NCBI RefSeq assembly: GCF_001693255.1
Contig: NZ_CP016474.1
Location: 550,661 to 614,660, forward strand
DNA length: 64,000 bases
Direction of reading: 5' to 3'
From: Picosynechococcus sp. PCC 7003
Lineage (GTDB): Bacteria; Cyanobacteriota; Cyanobacteriia; Cyanobacteriales; MRBY01
The translations under genes and the position numbers were made by a program. How positions within the stretch are numbered: the first letter of the stretch is position 1; every line of letters begins with the position of its first letter. This document shows, in pieces, positions 17,374 to 27,019 of the stretch. The notes beneath the pieces are model-generated. The model saw only the letters and a list, made by a program, of their open reading frames with translations. It was not told the origin of the DNA and ran no database searches.

Positions 17374-18428
17374 ATGAATTACTATCAGATGAATCATCTC
17401 CGAGGAAGAAAGGGAGTCGAGCATTGAAATTTGATGGGGCAGGCATTGCCATTACAGGAAGTGGCTCTGCCACACCAAAAGCGGTTATCCATAACGAGGA
17501 TCTCAGCCAGTTAGTAGAGACTTCCGATGAATGGATTCGCACGAGAACGGGCATCGCAAATCGTCATTTACTCCCGGAAGATAGTAGTTTGAGTGAACTG
17601 GCGGCAGCAGCAGCAAAAAAGGCGATCGCCGCTGCCCATTTGCATCCAGAAGAAATTGATTTGATTATCTTGGCGACCTCCACACCGGATGATTTGTTTG
17701 GTAGTGCCGGGAAAGTACAGCAGTTGATCGGCGCGAAGAATTCCACCGCCTTTGATCTAACGGCTGCCTGTTCTGGGTTTGTGTTCGGTTTAGTGACGGC
17801 CGCACAGTATATTCGGACGGGCACATTTCAAAAGGTTGTTGTGATTGGTGCAGATGTGTTGTCCCGGTGGGTGGACTGGGGCGATCGCACTACCTGCGTG
17901 TTGTTTGGCGATGGTGCAGGGGCCGTAGTCTGTCAAAGCAGTCCCCAAGATCAGTTGCTCGGCTTTGAGATGTACAGCGATGGTAGCCAAAATGAATGTC
18001 TGAATCTTGCCTACGAAGGTCATCCGAAGTATTTAATCCATGATGTGTCGATTCAAAAGGGTGGTTATCAAGCAATCACCATGAATGGGCGTGAAGTTTA
18101 TCGCTTTGCGGTGGCAAAGGTGCCGGAAGTGATCGAAAAAACCTTATTCCGGGCAGATCTGACCACAGACGACATTGATTGGCTCATTCTTCATCAGGCA
18201 AATCAACGGATCATCGATGCCGTGGCAAAACGGTTAAAGCTGCCCTCAGAAAAGGTAATTGCCAATCTCCAGGAATATGGAAACACCTCCGCTGCTTCGA
18301 TTCCCATTGCCCTCGATGAAGCGGTGCGGACTGGCAAAATCAAACCGGGTCAAACGGTCGCCACTTCTGGGTTTGGTGCTGGTTTATCTTGGGGATCGGC
18401 TATTTTTAAATGGGGTCTCCCTCACTAA
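17370..18428 (+). CDS. fabH: 3-oxoacyl-ACP synthase III (FabH)
   Basis: A 352-residue KASIII starting fatty-acid chains from acetyl-CoA and malonyl-ACP. The catalytic triad is visible: Cys in TAACSGFVFGL, His in LHQANQRI and Asn in GNTSAAS. The GTG at 17370 overlaps the plsX stop. A TTG around 17424 with a GGAG upstream would give the shorter N-terminus (start near KFDGAGIAITGSG) more usual for the family, so the first 18 residues are uncertain. Confidence 0.94.
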   Translation: MNELLSDESSPRKKGSRALKFDGAGIAITGSGSATPKAVIHNEDLSQLVETSDEWIRTRTGIANRHLLPEDSSLSELAAAAAKKAIAAAHLHPEEIDLIILATSTPDDLFGSAGKVQQLIGAKNSTAFDLTAACSGFVFGLVTAAQYIRTGTFQKVVVIGADVLSRWVDWGDRTTCVLFGDGAGAVVCQSSPQDQLLGFEMYSDGSQNECLNLAYEGHPKYLIHDVSIQKGGYQAITMNGREVYRFAVAKVPEVIEKTLFRADLTTDDIDWLILHQANQRIIDAVAKRLKLPSEKVIANLQEYGNTSAASIPIALDEAVRTGKIKPGQTVATSGFGAGLSWGSAIFKWGLPH

Positions 18429-18452
18429 AAGGCGATCGCCCTCTGAAGAAAA

Positions 18453-18836
18453 TTACGTGAGTAAAAATATTACGCTGGGGCAAAAAAATAAAACAAGCAT
18501 ACCAATGCCTAAAAAATTACCTTTGAGTGGATTGAAATCATCCATAATTTTCTGCCATGGTAAGCGAAATATATACCTGCCAAAATACAAATCTAAAGAC
18601 AGCATCACCATGACCCAAATCAAGCCAATCCCGGCACATTCAAGCAGATTTTGAGGCTTTATCCAAGGCAAGCAAAACCAGGCAATTAAAGTAAAAAGAA
18701 TAATTCCTGAGCCGAGGCTAATATTTTTCCCTTTGCGGCGACCAAATTTTTTCTGGAGATATCTCACACGTAAATTGCCATTCATGATTTCTCCGAAGGC
18801 AATTAGAATTCCAACCAGAAAAGCTCTAACAATCAT
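18453..18836 (-). CDS. Small membrane protein of unknown function
   Basis: A 127-residue protein with hydrophobic segments at about residues 2-18, 40-58, 66-88 and 108-125 and a basic loop (RYLQKKFGRRKGKN) between the first two. I do not recognise the family. Its codons are markedly richer in A/T than those of plsX-fabH next door, and it belongs to the AT-rich 18.4-20.8 kb patch. It is convergent with fabH, with 24 bp between stops. Confidence 0.5.
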   Translation of the reverse strand: MIVRAFLVGILIAFGEIMNGNLRVRYLQKKFGRRKGKNISLGSGIILFTLIAWFCLPWIKPQNLLECAGIGLIWVMVMLSLDLYFGRYIFRLPWQKIMDDFNPLKGNFLGIGMLVLFFCPSVIFLLT

Positions 18837-18872
18837 CGCTCATTCGCTTGAAGTAAAAGATGGCTTCGCTAT

Positions 18873-19628
18873 TTATGAATTCAACTTTTTTGCAATATAT
18901 ACTCCATAACTGTAATTGGCTTTGTATTGCTCATATAGTCTAATTTCATGCGTTTCCATCTCGACGATACCTTGGGCTTCCTCACAATTATTATTTCGGT
19001 TTAAAAAGTCTTGAAAACGAGCTTGCATCGGTTGATAATAATTTTCCAACCAACAATGTTCTGGCAAAATAAAATAACCAATGGGGGAATAGCCGTTCTG
19101 TTCGAGTAGGGCAATTTTCGCAGAGGCCACGTCAATTTCCGGATATTCAACTTCCCAATGTTCTTGGATTTCTGCCGGACGAGAATTGGTTAACCAAGTG
19201 ATTTCTGAAACGACTAATAGTCCACCTGGTTTTAGGTAACGGTACCAGTCTTTGATCCCTTTTTCAAAGCCAATATTATAGATCGCCCCTTCAGACCAAA
19301 TGATGTCAAATTCCGCATCGTTAAAAGGTAAATTCTCCATGGAACAACACAGAGGAGAAATATTTTCTGCTAGTCCCTGTTTTTTGGCTCGATCTGCCAG
19401 AACATCCAGAAAATCTTGGAGGAAATCGACTGCGGTAATCTGCGCGTTTAATTGTTCTGCAAGTACCAACGTCGAAGCCCCTGTTCCACAACCAATGTCA
19501 GCAATTTTTAAGGGGGCAGTTTTGTCTATCCTCGACAGATTAAGAGCCAGTTGAGTTTCTAGCTCTCCTCCAGGCCCTTGACGTTCAGCATTTTTATGGA
19601 GGTCTATTAATAGTTGATAATCGTCCAC
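18873..19628 (-). CDS. Class I SAM-dependent methyltransferase
   Basis: A 251-residue Methyltransf_11/25-type protein. Motif I is IADIGCGTGAST (about residue 42), followed by ITAVDFLQDFLD (acidic residue for the SAM ribose), FDIIWSEGAIYNIGFEKG (motif II/III) and LKPGGLLVVSEITWL (post-motif strand). The substrate is unknown. It is AT-rich like its neighbours and may share a transcript with the downstream membrane-protein gene (36 bp gap). Confidence 0.8.
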   Translation of the reverse strand: MDDYQLLIDLHKNAERQGPGGELETQLALNLSRIDKTAPLKIADIGCGTGASTLVLAEQLNAQITAVDFLQDFLDVLADRAKKQGLAENISPLCCSMENLPFNDAEFDIIWSEGAIYNIGFEKGIKDWYRYLKPGGLLVVSEITWLTNSRPAEIQEHWEVEYPEIDVASAKIALLEQNGYSPIGYFILPEHCWLENYYQPMQARFQDFLNRNNNCEEAQGIVEMETHEIRLYEQYKANYSYGVYIAKKLNS

Positions 19629-19767
19629 TGATTCATCCTGATAAATACCTATCTTTCTTCACTATAACCCAGATGAACTAGAGGTCAATACTCACCTCAG
19701 GCGATCGCCATTATCTGCCATCTTCCACAGTTCAAAATATTATTTTTTGAATCACATTAAAATGAAC

Positions 19768-20835
19768 TTATCTTTGTTTGTTTTTCATGATCGACTTAAC
19801 CATCTTTCCAAACTGCCTATCTTTTTTTCTTTTTTCAAGGTAGGACATTTCATTAAATGTCGATTCCTTTTTCATTTTCAGATAATTTTGATAACGTTTT
19901 TCGGAGAGATCATCAACTTCTATGGCAGCGAGAACGGCACAACCTTTTTCATTTGTATGGGAACAATTGGAAAATTTACAGTTTTTTGAAAGTTCTATAA
20001 TTTCCGAAAAGGTTTCATCTAATCCTTCATCTATAGATATACTCCCAAGCTCTCTCATACCCGGAGTGTCTATGATCATTGCCCCATTTTTGAGGCGAAC
20101 GAGTTGACGACTGGTGGTTGTGTGACGACCTTTACTCTGGATTTTACTGACGGATTGCGTTTCATATTTTTCAGAACCGATGATGCGGTTTAATAAAGTT
20201 GTTTTACCAACACCAGAAGAACCGAGTAGACAGTAAGACCATTCACTCTTGAGTAAACTGATTACTTGGTCAATATTTTCTTGGTTTAAGTTGCTAAACT
20301 CTAGGACTAGATTATGGGGGGCGATCGCCAGAACTTTTTGCTTAATTTCTAATATTTTATCCTTGGGGATAAGGTCACATTTACTCAGGAGAATAATTGG
20401 TTCAATGCCGCTTTCATTAATCATTACGAGATAGCGTTCTAGCCTGCGCAGATTAAAATTTTCATTCAAAGATTGAATAATGAAGGCAACATCAATATTG
20501 GCAGCAATTAATTGAAAATCAACCGTTTTTCCCGCTGTTTTTCTTTGTAGCAGCGTTTTTCTGGGGAAAATACCATAGATGATGGCATGGGTATCATTAT
20601 CAAAAAAATCAGCATATACCCAGTCGCCCGTAGTGGGTAGATCCTGAGATGATTCGACACGATACAGCAGATTTCCTGACAATTCGGCGAATATTTCTGC
20701 TCCTCCCTTGGTTATGGTGTAGCTATCTTTGTGCACAGCAACGACCCGAGCAATATCGTGTGCGGCAATCATCACCTCATCTACTCGACTCTTAAACCAG
20801 TCGCTATATCCGAAACAGTTGAGATCGCTCATCAT
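19768..20835 (-). CDS. rsgA: Ribosome small-subunit GTPase RsgA
   Basis: A 355-residue circularly permuted GTPase. An N-terminal OB fold is followed by G4 (LLSKCDLIP), G1 (GSSGVGKTTLLNRI) and G3 (DTPGMREL), then the zinc knuckle CKFSNCSHTNEKGCAV. RsgA assists late 30S maturation. The extended acidic N-terminus and strong A/T codon bias look unlike the window's housekeeping genes; an acquired or second RsgA copy is possible. Divergent gap of about 90 bp to the M16 peptidase stop. Confidence 0.9.
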   Translation of the reverse strand: MMSDLNCFGYSDWFKSRVDEVMIAAHDIARVVAVHKDSYTITKGGAEIFAELSGNLLYRVESSQDLPTTGDWVYADFFDNDTHAIIYGIFPRKTLLQRKTAGKTVDFQLIAANIDVAFIIQSLNENFNLRRLERYLVMINESGIEPIILLSKCDLIPKDKILEIKQKVLAIAPHNLVLEFSNLNQENIDQVISLLKSEWSYCLLGSSGVGKTTLLNRIIGSEKYETQSVSKIQSKGRHTTTSRQLVRLKNGAMIIDTPGMRELGSISIDEGLDETFSEIIELSKNCKFSNCSHTNEKGCAVLAAIEVDDLSEKRYQNYLKMKKESTFNEMSYLEKRKKDRQFGKMVKSIMKNKQR

Positions 20836-20928
20836 CCATGCCCTGTTTTGTGCCTACTGCTACATCCAACTAGGCGATCGCCGTTGATCGGTTTGCTCGT
20901 AATCCTTTTAAACCAAGAAGATCCTAAA

Positions 20929-22239
20929 TCAATCCGATGTTGCCGGAGTCAGAGTAACAATGCCATAAGCTTCTGGATTGAGATAGTTTTGGACAGATTT
21001 TTGAATGGTTTCCAAGGTAATATTTTGCAGCAGTTCAGGATACGTTAAAGCGGGTTCCAGATCCCGTAAAAGGGAATAATAGTAACCATATAAATTTGTG
21101 CGATCGCTAGGACGTTCATTGCCAAAAATAAAGCGATTGGCCACTTGGGTTTTAACCCGCTCTAATTCGTTGGGCAAAATTGATGCGTCCCGAATGGTTT
21201 GGATTTGCTCGATAATCGCTGCTTCTACGGCAGGAATATTTTCCGCTGGCAATTGGGCGGAAATGTAAAAAATCCCCTGTTGTTTTTGGGTGAAATTGCT
21301 AACACTAATTTGGGTAACAAGACCTCTTTGTTCCCGGAGATCCTGTACGAGGCGCGAAACTTTGCCTTGTCCTAACACCGTCGCCAAAATGTCGAGGGCA
21401 TAGGTTTCCTCTAGATCGGTTAAGCCCGGCACACGCCACATCATCACCAAGCGCGCCTGCTGGAGGCCATCATCTTCGTAGTGGCGACGCACAATTGTCT
21501 CAAAGGGCGCTTCAGGGGCATGGTTATCAAAAATCGGCACCGACGGGGTTGTTTGCGGTTGGTGGAGTCGATCAAAGGCTTCGGCAACGAGATCAATGAG
21601 GCGATCGCCCTCTAAATTCCCGGCAACAGCGGCAGTCATGCGCTGGGGCTGGTACCAAAACCCGTGAAAATCTCGCATTTGTTGAGCTTGGAGATTTTCG
21701 ATTACCTCACTAGGGCCGAGGACTGGACGACGGTAGGGCAATCGTTCAAATCCCGTTTCAATGGCGCGAAAATAGGTGCGGCGCCGGGGATTATCTTCAG
21801 AACGACGAATTTCTTCGAGCACCACATGGCGTTCCCGTTCAAAAGCGGCATCGGGAATGCTGGGATTTAGCACCACATCTAGTTGGAGGGGCGCAAGTTC
21901 CGCAAAATCCTGGGGGGCACAGGTAATGTAATAGTGAGTATATTCTTGGCTCGTGGCGGCGTTGGTGACGGCTCCCTTGGCTTCGATGCGCTGTTCAAAT
22001 TCGCCATTCCCAATTTGGGGAGTCCCCTTAAAGACCATGTGCTCCAGGAAATGGGCCATGCCATTAATACTGTTGGCTTCCACGGCAGACCCCACATTGA
22101 GCCACACATTAAGACTCACGGCGTCAACCGGCACCTGCTCGGCAATGATTGTCAACCCATTGGCAAGGGTCTTAATCGTTGGTTGGTTGAGGCGTGGGCT
22201 GGGCACTAGGATGGAGGTCATGGGGCGAAGCGTTGGCAA
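20929..22239 (-). CDS. M16 family zinc peptidase (processing-peptidase-like)
   Basis: A 436-residue pitrilysin-family protein with the inverted zinc motif HFLEHMVFKG and a downstream glutamate in VVLEEIRRSEDNP, plus the R/Y substrate loop of the inactive second half. This is the active (beta-type) member. Cyanobacteria often carry a second, inactive partner, but none adjoins it here. The first methionine may be overcalled by a few residues (MTSILVP begins at residue 8). Confidence 0.88.
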   Translation of the reverse strand: MPTLRPMTSILVPSPRLNQPTIKTLANGLTIIAEQVPVDAVSLNVWLNVGSAVEANSINGMAHFLEHMVFKGTPQIGNGEFEQRIEAKGAVTNAATSQEYTHYYITCAPQDFAELAPLQLDVVLNPSIPDAAFERERHVVLEEIRRSEDNPRRRTYFRAIETGFERLPYRRPVLGPSEVIENLQAQQMRDFHGFWYQPQRMTAAVAGNLEGDRLIDLVAEAFDRLHQPQTTPSVPIFDNHAPEAPFETIVRRHYEDDGLQQARLVMMWRVPGLTDLEETYALDILATVLGQGKVSRLVQDLREQRGLVTQISVSNFTQKQQGIFYISAQLPAENIPAVEAAIIEQIQTIRDASILPNELERVKTQVANRFIFGNERPSDRTNLYGYYYSLLRDLEPALTYPELLQNITLETIQKSVQNYLNPEAYGIVTLTPATSD

Positions 22240-22272
22240 TTCAAAGTTTTTCCGTGTTTTTACTTTAACGCA

Positions 22273-23106
22273 ATGTTGTTCATCGAGTTTTTACAGAAGG
22301 TTTTTGGGGACAGGTTTTTAGGCTTTTTTCTGGTGGTAACGCATCTGGGAGGAGAGGCAATTTACATTCTGTTGTTGAGTTTGTATTACTGGCTCTTGGA
22401 TCCCCGTCGGGGTCGGCTACTAACCCTCATTTTGACCCTGAGTGTGATCAGCAATATTGTTCTGAAAAATGCTTTTGCTTTGCCCCGCCCCTATGTGGTG
22501 AATCCGGCGGTGATCACCCCAGAGGCGTTTCATACGGAGGGTAGTTTTAGTTTTCCCAGCGGCCATGCCCAAGGAATTACAACATTTTGGGGGGCGATCG
22601 CCTGGCTGCATCAAAAAGTCTGGCTATGGGGTGTGGCGATTGGGATCATTGTTTTGGTTTGTCTCTCGCGGCTGTATTTAGGGGTGCATTTCCCGGTAGA
22701 TGTGGCTGCTGGGATGCTTTTGGGAATTTTTTGGATCAGCATTGGCCTGTGGCTCAATGGGATGATTACCTTACCGGATTACCATTGGTGGCAAAAAATT
22801 GGCTTTTGGGGTCTAGGGGGATTGGTGGCGATCGCCTTACCGGGCTTGGCGGATTTGCTGGGGATTTTCTGCGGCTTTTTTGTGCTCCCCAGCATCACCT
22901 TTACACCTCCCCAGGGCTACCGCGAAAAATTTATGCTCGGATTTGGCGGATTGGTGATCCTAATCCTCAGTTACCTACTGCTAAAAGGGGCAAGCCTGCG
23001 GCTGCCCCCAAGTGGCCTGGTTAATTATGGTCGATATTTGGCGATCGCCCTCATCGTTACAGAAGGTATCCCCCGTCTCTGGCAACGCCTCCACCCAGTA
23101 AGATAA
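22273..23106 (+). CDS. PAP2-family membrane phosphatase
   Basis: A 277-residue integral membrane protein. The phosphatase motifs are KNAFALPRP (KX6RP), PSGHAQG and SRLYLGVHFPVD, between about seven hydrophobic segments. Family members dephosphorylate lipid phosphates such as phosphatidate or undecaprenyl diphosphate; the substrate here cannot be told. It is 24 bp upstream of era on the same strand. Confidence 0.85.
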   Translation: MLFIEFLQKVFGDRFLGFFLVVTHLGGEAIYILLLSLYYWLLDPRRGRLLTLILTLSVISNIVLKNAFALPRPYVVNPAVITPEAFHTEGSFSFPSGHAQGITTFWGAIAWLHQKVWLWGVAIGIIVLVCLSRLYLGVHFPVDVAAGMLLGIFWISIGLWLNGMITLPDYHWWQKIGFWGLGGLVAIALPGLADLLGIFCGFFVLPSITFTPPQGYREKFMLGFGGLVILILSYLLLKGASLRLPPSGLVNYGRYLAIALIVTEGIPRLWQRLHPVR

Positions 23107-23130
23107 AAGCACGCCACATCGCACAAATTC

Positions 23131-24072
23131 ATGACTCAAGACTTTGATCTCAACCCGACTATTCCCGTCGCCCCCGCTAATTTTCGTTCTGGTTTTGTCG
23201 CCCTGATCGGTCGCCCCAATGTGGGCAAATCCACCCTAATGAATCAACTGATCGGTCAAAAAGTGGCGATCACTTCCCCCGTGGCCCAAACCACCCGCAA
23301 TCGCCTCCGGGGCATCCTTTCTACCGACCAAGCGCAGATTATTTTTGTTGATACCCCTGGGATCCACAAACCCCACCATGAGCTAGGAAAAATTTTGGTC
23401 AAAAACGCCCGCAGTACCGTCGGCGCTGTGGATTTAGTGGTGTTTATCGTTGATGGTGCCGTCCCCCTGGGTAAAGGCGATCAATTTATCGCGGATTTTT
23501 TGGTGAAGACCGAAGCCAAAGTAATCCTTGGGGTCAACAAAATCGACCAACGTCCAGACAACCGCCCGGAGATTCTCGCCTCCTACCAAGCCCTCGCCAC
23601 CCAAAACCATTGGCAACTCCAAGAATTTTCGGCCCTCGCTGGCGATCGCCTCCCCGAACTCCAAGACAAACTCATTAATACCCTTGATCCCGGCCCTTAC
23701 TACTATCCTCCCGACCTCGTCACCGACCAGCCCGAACGCTTCATCATGGCAGAACTAATCCGCGAACAAATTCTGCTCCACACCCGCCAAGAAATACCTC
23801 ATTCCGTGGCGATCGCCATCGAACAGGTCAATGAAACCGAAGCCTTGACCGAAGTGCGGGCCGCTATCAACGTTGAACGCAATTCCCAAAAAGGAATCAT
23901 TATCGGCAAAAAAGGGGCCATGCTCAAAACCATTGGTACTGCTGCCCGCCAACAGATCCAAAAACTTATTGCTGGGAAAGTCTATCTGGAACTTTTCGTT
24001 AAAGTTCAGCCCAAATGGCGCCAATCCCGCACCCGCCTCGCCGAACTTGGGTATCGCCTCGAAGACAACTAA
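23131..24072 (+). CDS. era: GTPase Era
   Basis: A 313-residue GTPase for 16S rRNA 3'-end maturation and 30S assembly. G1 GRPNVGKST, G2 region TTRNRLRG, G3 DTPGIHKP and G4 NKID are followed by the C-terminal KH domain with GKKGAMLKTIG. The N-terminus has about 18 extra residues before the usual FRSGFVALIGRP. A weak hairpin (GACTCCA/TGGAGTC, about 24108-24135) lies between era and the convergent KH gene. Confidence 0.95.
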   Translation: MTQDFDLNPTIPVAPANFRSGFVALIGRPNVGKSTLMNQLIGQKVAITSPVAQTTRNRLRGILSTDQAQIIFVDTPGIHKPHHELGKILVKNARSTVGAVDLVVFIVDGAVPLGKGDQFIADFLVKTEAKVILGVNKIDQRPDNRPEILASYQALATQNHWQLQEFSALAGDRLPELQDKLINTLDPGPYYYPPDLVTDQPERFIMAELIREQILLHTRQEIPHSVAIAIEQVNETEALTEVRAAINVERNSQKGIIIGKKGAMLKTIGTAARQQIQKLIAGKVYLELFVKVQPKWRQSRTRLAELGYRLEDN

Positions 24073-24190
24073 GTCTGCACCTTGGGAAGAACGCCATCAA
24101 TAACAAAGACTCCAAACCAAAAGGTGACTGGAGTCTCAGGGGGCATCCACTAGGGACGCAATTTCAATTTTATCGCTGCGCAGACGTAGC

Positions 24191-24622
24191 CTAACCCTCA
24201 TCAGAGTTACGCAACTGGGGGCTAGGTTTTGGCGTGCGAGGCCGTCCAGATGACGTGCGACCACGCCGACTGTCACCCCTTCTCCCCCGGGAAGCACCAG
24301 AGGAACGCTCCCTCTGGCTGCTGTCGCCATCATGGCTACCGTACACATCCAAAGAAACTTTCCGCTGAGGATCGGCGGCAGACCCATTAAGTACGGTTGC
24401 AATGGCCCGTAGATTTCGCCCGCCACGGCCAAAAACCTTTCCCTTATCCTCTTGCTCAAAAGCAACACGAATTAAAACCCGGTTGCTACCAGATAGCTGT
24501 TCGCAATCCATCGCCAAGGATTGGGGATCATCAAGCAATGGCTCTAGGAGAAATTTGGTTAATTTTTCGTAGTTTGCCGTTGCCGAATTGGATGCACTAG
24601 ACAGATCGTCTAAATTAGACAT
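24191..24622 (-). CDS. KH-domain RNA-binding protein (KhpA/YlqC-like) with basic tail
   Basis: A 143-residue protein. Residues 18-98 form a KhpA-type KH domain with the GRGGRNLRAI GxxG loop. The last 45 residues are a low-complexity Arg/Ser/Gly tail with repeated RG and RRG steps, absent from typical 75-80-residue KhpA, so it probably adds RNA affinity. The ATG overlaps the rpsP stop (TAATG on the minus strand), so the two are probably translated from one message, as the rpsP-khpA order in other bacteria suggests. Confidence 0.85.
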   Translation of the reverse strand: MSNLDDLSSASNSATANYEKLTKFLLEPLLDDPQSLAMDCEQLSGSNRVLIRVAFEQEDKGKVFGRGGRNLRAIATVLNGSAADPQRKVSLDVYGSHDGDSSQRERSSGASRGRRGDSRRGRTSSGRPRTPKPSPQLRNSDEG

Positions 24623-24864
24623 TAAACTTGGTCGAATACTTTAGCTTTTTCGAGGAGGTCACGCACTGTTCCGGTCGGTTGAGCACCTTCTTTGAGACGC
24701 TTGACGATCGCCGGCACATTCAGGCGAGTTTCATCAGTGCGGGGATTATAAAATCCGAGTTCTTCTAGGGGACGACCATCACGGCGGCTGGTGCTTTGGG
24801 CAGCCACAAGACGATAGCTAACTTCTCTTTTTTTACCAAAACGCTTTAGACGGAGCTTTACCAT
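24622..24864 (-). CDS. rpsP: 30S ribosomal protein S16
   Basis: An 80-residue protein with the S16 start [20 protein letters not shown] and GFYNPRTDE. The ATG at 24864 is chosen because upstream in-frame codons (to 25050) encode a sequence unlike S16. It is translationally coupled to the KH-domain gene downstream and divergent from the chorismate lyase gene. Confidence 0.96.
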   Translation of the reverse strand: MVKLRLKRFGKKREVSYRLVAAQSTSRRDGRPLEELGFYNPRTDETRLNVPAIVKRLKEGAQPTGTVRDLLEKAKVFDQV

Positions 24865-25033
24865 TTGTTTTAACTGTGAAAAATTTCTATAGAAATAACT
24901 ATAACAGAGCCAATATACAATCAAAACATAAGCACTAAAGGATGTCAATTTCCCCTGGCGACGTCTAGCAGTCCAGCAGCAGGGTTGGCAAGAATTGTTT
25001 ATGATCAGTTTAGTTGAAGTTTTGTGAAGAATC

Positions 25034-25657
25034 TTGACTCTAGCACTCAATTCTCCGTTTTTGGCAACGTCTAAAGAGCGTCAGTGGAACTGTTTGGAAC
25101 CCATCTGGCAAGGGGGGATAGCCGAGGTACAAAGGGGACTACCCCATAACCAACTTGCCCCCCCCTGGCAAATTTTGCTCCTGGGGGATGGTTCACCGAC
25201 GCGCCACCTGGGTCTACTGACACGGGAGAAAATTGAGGTCGATGTGATCGATATGTCCCCCATTGGTACGGATAATGATGGGGCACCGAGTTTGATTTCT
25301 GCGATCCCCACGCCCCATTTACGCCGCCAGGTGTGGTTGCGAACGGCTGGAGGACAACGTTTGGCCTATGCAACTTCCTGGTGGGATGCGAACCATGTGG
25401 ATGACTATTTGCAAAATCGCAGTTTGCCCATTTGGGAGAGTTTGTCGCGGCTCCACACGGAACTCTACCGAGATATTCAAGGGATTTATCTGGGGCGATC
25501 GCCAATCTTAGAGGCGGCATTTCAGGAAAAAGGGCCTTTCTGGGGCCGACATTACCTGTTTTGGCACGATGGCAAACCCTTAACCTTAATTTATGAGGTA
25601 TTTTCGCCCTATTTGCGCAAATATCTAGGGCAACCGAGCCAAGAATTTCCCCAATAA
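25034..25657 (+). CDS. Chorismate--pyruvate lyase (cyanobacterial DUF98 type)
   Basis: A 207-residue enzyme family that releases 4-hydroxybenzoate from chorismate for plastoquinone-9 synthesis. It matches the cyanobacterial version (sll1797 type): [21 protein letters not shown] near residue 43, [21 protein letters not shown], and the C-terminal [26 protein letters not shown]. It is the only quinone-pathway gene here. It is convergent with ispH over a gap of about 90 bp that contains a HIP1 site. Confidence 0.85.
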   Translation: MTLALNSPFLATSKERQWNCLEPIWQGGIAEVQRGLPHNQLAPPWQILLLGDGSPTRHLGLLTREKIEVDVIDMSPIGTDNDGAPSLISAIPTPHLRRQVWLRTAGGQRLAYATSWWDANHVDDYLQNRSLPIWESLSRLHTELYRDIQGIYLGRSPILEAAFQEKGPFWGRHYLFWHDGKPLTLIYEVFSPYLRKYLGQPSQEFPQ

Positions 25658-25744
25658 AAAATGCCCCATCCCCAGGCGATCGCCACCATCAAGACGGGGT
25701 TAATGTTTCTTATTTTGGTTGATGTTTAGCGGTGCTTAAAAAAA

Positions 25745-26956
25745 TTAAACTAAGGCCGCCGGTTGGGCTTTTTCGGCAAAGATTTTGGCAATCACCTCTT
25801 CAACCACCTTATCGGGGGTAGAGGCACCGGAGGTGACACCAATTTTGAGTTTTCCAGCCGGGAGCCAATGGGTTTGGGTCGTGATTTCACCATCGAGGGG
25901 TTTGTGGGCAATGGTGTTATTCCCCAATAGGCGATCGCCGCTGTCGATGTGGTAGGAAGGGATATTGCGCTCGACGGCGATTTCCTGAAGGTGGGTGGTG
26001 TTGGAAGAGTTAAAGCCACCAATGACAACCATCAGATCCAAATCTTTTTCCACGAGGTCAAACATCGCATCTTGGCGCTCCTGGGTGGCATCACAGATGG
26101 TATTGAAGCTCATGAAGTGATCATTAATTTCTGTCGGGCCAAACTTTTCGAGCATCGTTTGTTCAAACAGTTTGCCCATCTGTTCCGTTTCGCTCTTGAG
26201 CATGGTCGTTTGATTGGCTACACCGACGCGGTCTAGGTCTTTGTCGGGGTCGAACCCTTCAGAATAGGCATTTTTAAATTTGTCGAGGAATGCTTGGCGA
26301 TCGCCCCCATGGAGAATGTAATTTCGCACATATTCCGCTTCTTCTAAGTTCAAGAGAATTAAATAAGTCCCCGCAAAAGAACTGGTGGCCACCGTTTCTT
26401 CGTGTTTATACTTACCGTGAATAATTGAGGTGTAATTTTTCTTTTTGTGCTTCTCAACGGAATTCCACACCTTAGAAACCCAAGGGCAGGTAGTGTCCAC
26501 AATCGTACAACCGCGATCATTGAGCAGTTGCATTTCTTGCACCGTCGCCCCAAAGGCCGGCAGGATCACCACATCGCCGTTCGCCACACCACTAAAGTCC
26601 TTAGCGCCATCAACTACCTCAATAAAATGGACATTCATTTCCTTGAGACGATTATTCACCGAGGGGTTGTGGATAATTTCGTTCGTCACCCAGATTTTTT
26701 CCGTGGGGAAATGTTTCCGGGTTTCGTAGGCCATGGCCACGGCCCGTTCTACCCCCCAACAAAAGCCAAACGCCTCCGCCAGGTAAATGGTGACATCACC
26801 ACGGGTTAACTCATAGTTGTTGTCACGGATCTCTTGGATCAGGCTACTTTGATATTCGCTGGTCATCATGCCAGCCACTTCATCTTTATGGCCAAATCCT
26901 TGGCGATAGTAATTTTCAGAGTGATTTAGGGAACGTTTAAAGGCTTTGGTATCCAT
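25745..26956 (-). CDS. ispH: 4-hydroxy-3-methylbut-2-enyl diphosphate reductase
   Basis: A 403-residue [4Fe-4S] enzyme ending the MEP isoprenoid pathway, making IPP and DMAPP for carotenoids, chlorophyll and quinones. The cluster cysteines are in [25 protein letters not shown] and [15 protein letters not shown]. The cyanobacterial/plant type has the N-terminal extension of about 80 residues seen here. Glu and Asn active-site residues fall in SGASTPD-type context near the C-terminus. Confidence 0.95.
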   Translation of the reverse strand: MDTKAFKRSLNHSENYYRQGFGHKDEVAGMMTSEYQSSLIQEIRDNNYELTRGDVTIYLAEAFGFCWGVERAVAMAYETRKHFPTEKIWVTNEIIHNPSVNNRLKEMNVHFIEVVDGAKDFSGVANGDVVILPAFGATVQEMQLLNDRGCTIVDTTCPWVSKVWNSVEKHKKKNYTSIIHGKYKHEETVATSSFAGTYLILLNLEEAEYVRNYILHGGDRQAFLDKFKNAYSEGFDPDKDLDRVGVANQTTMLKSETEQMGKLFEQTMLEKFGPTEINDHFMSFNTICDATQERQDAMFDLVEKDLDLMVVIGGFNSSNTTHLQEIAVERNIPSYHIDSGDRLLGNNTIAHKPLDGEITTQTHWLPAGKLKIGVTSGASTPDKVVEEVIAKIFAEKAQPAALV

Positions 26957-27019
26957 AGGGCACGGGAGATCAACTGATACGCTTCAGTCAAAGATCATAG
27001 CGAATTCTTGGGGCGATCC

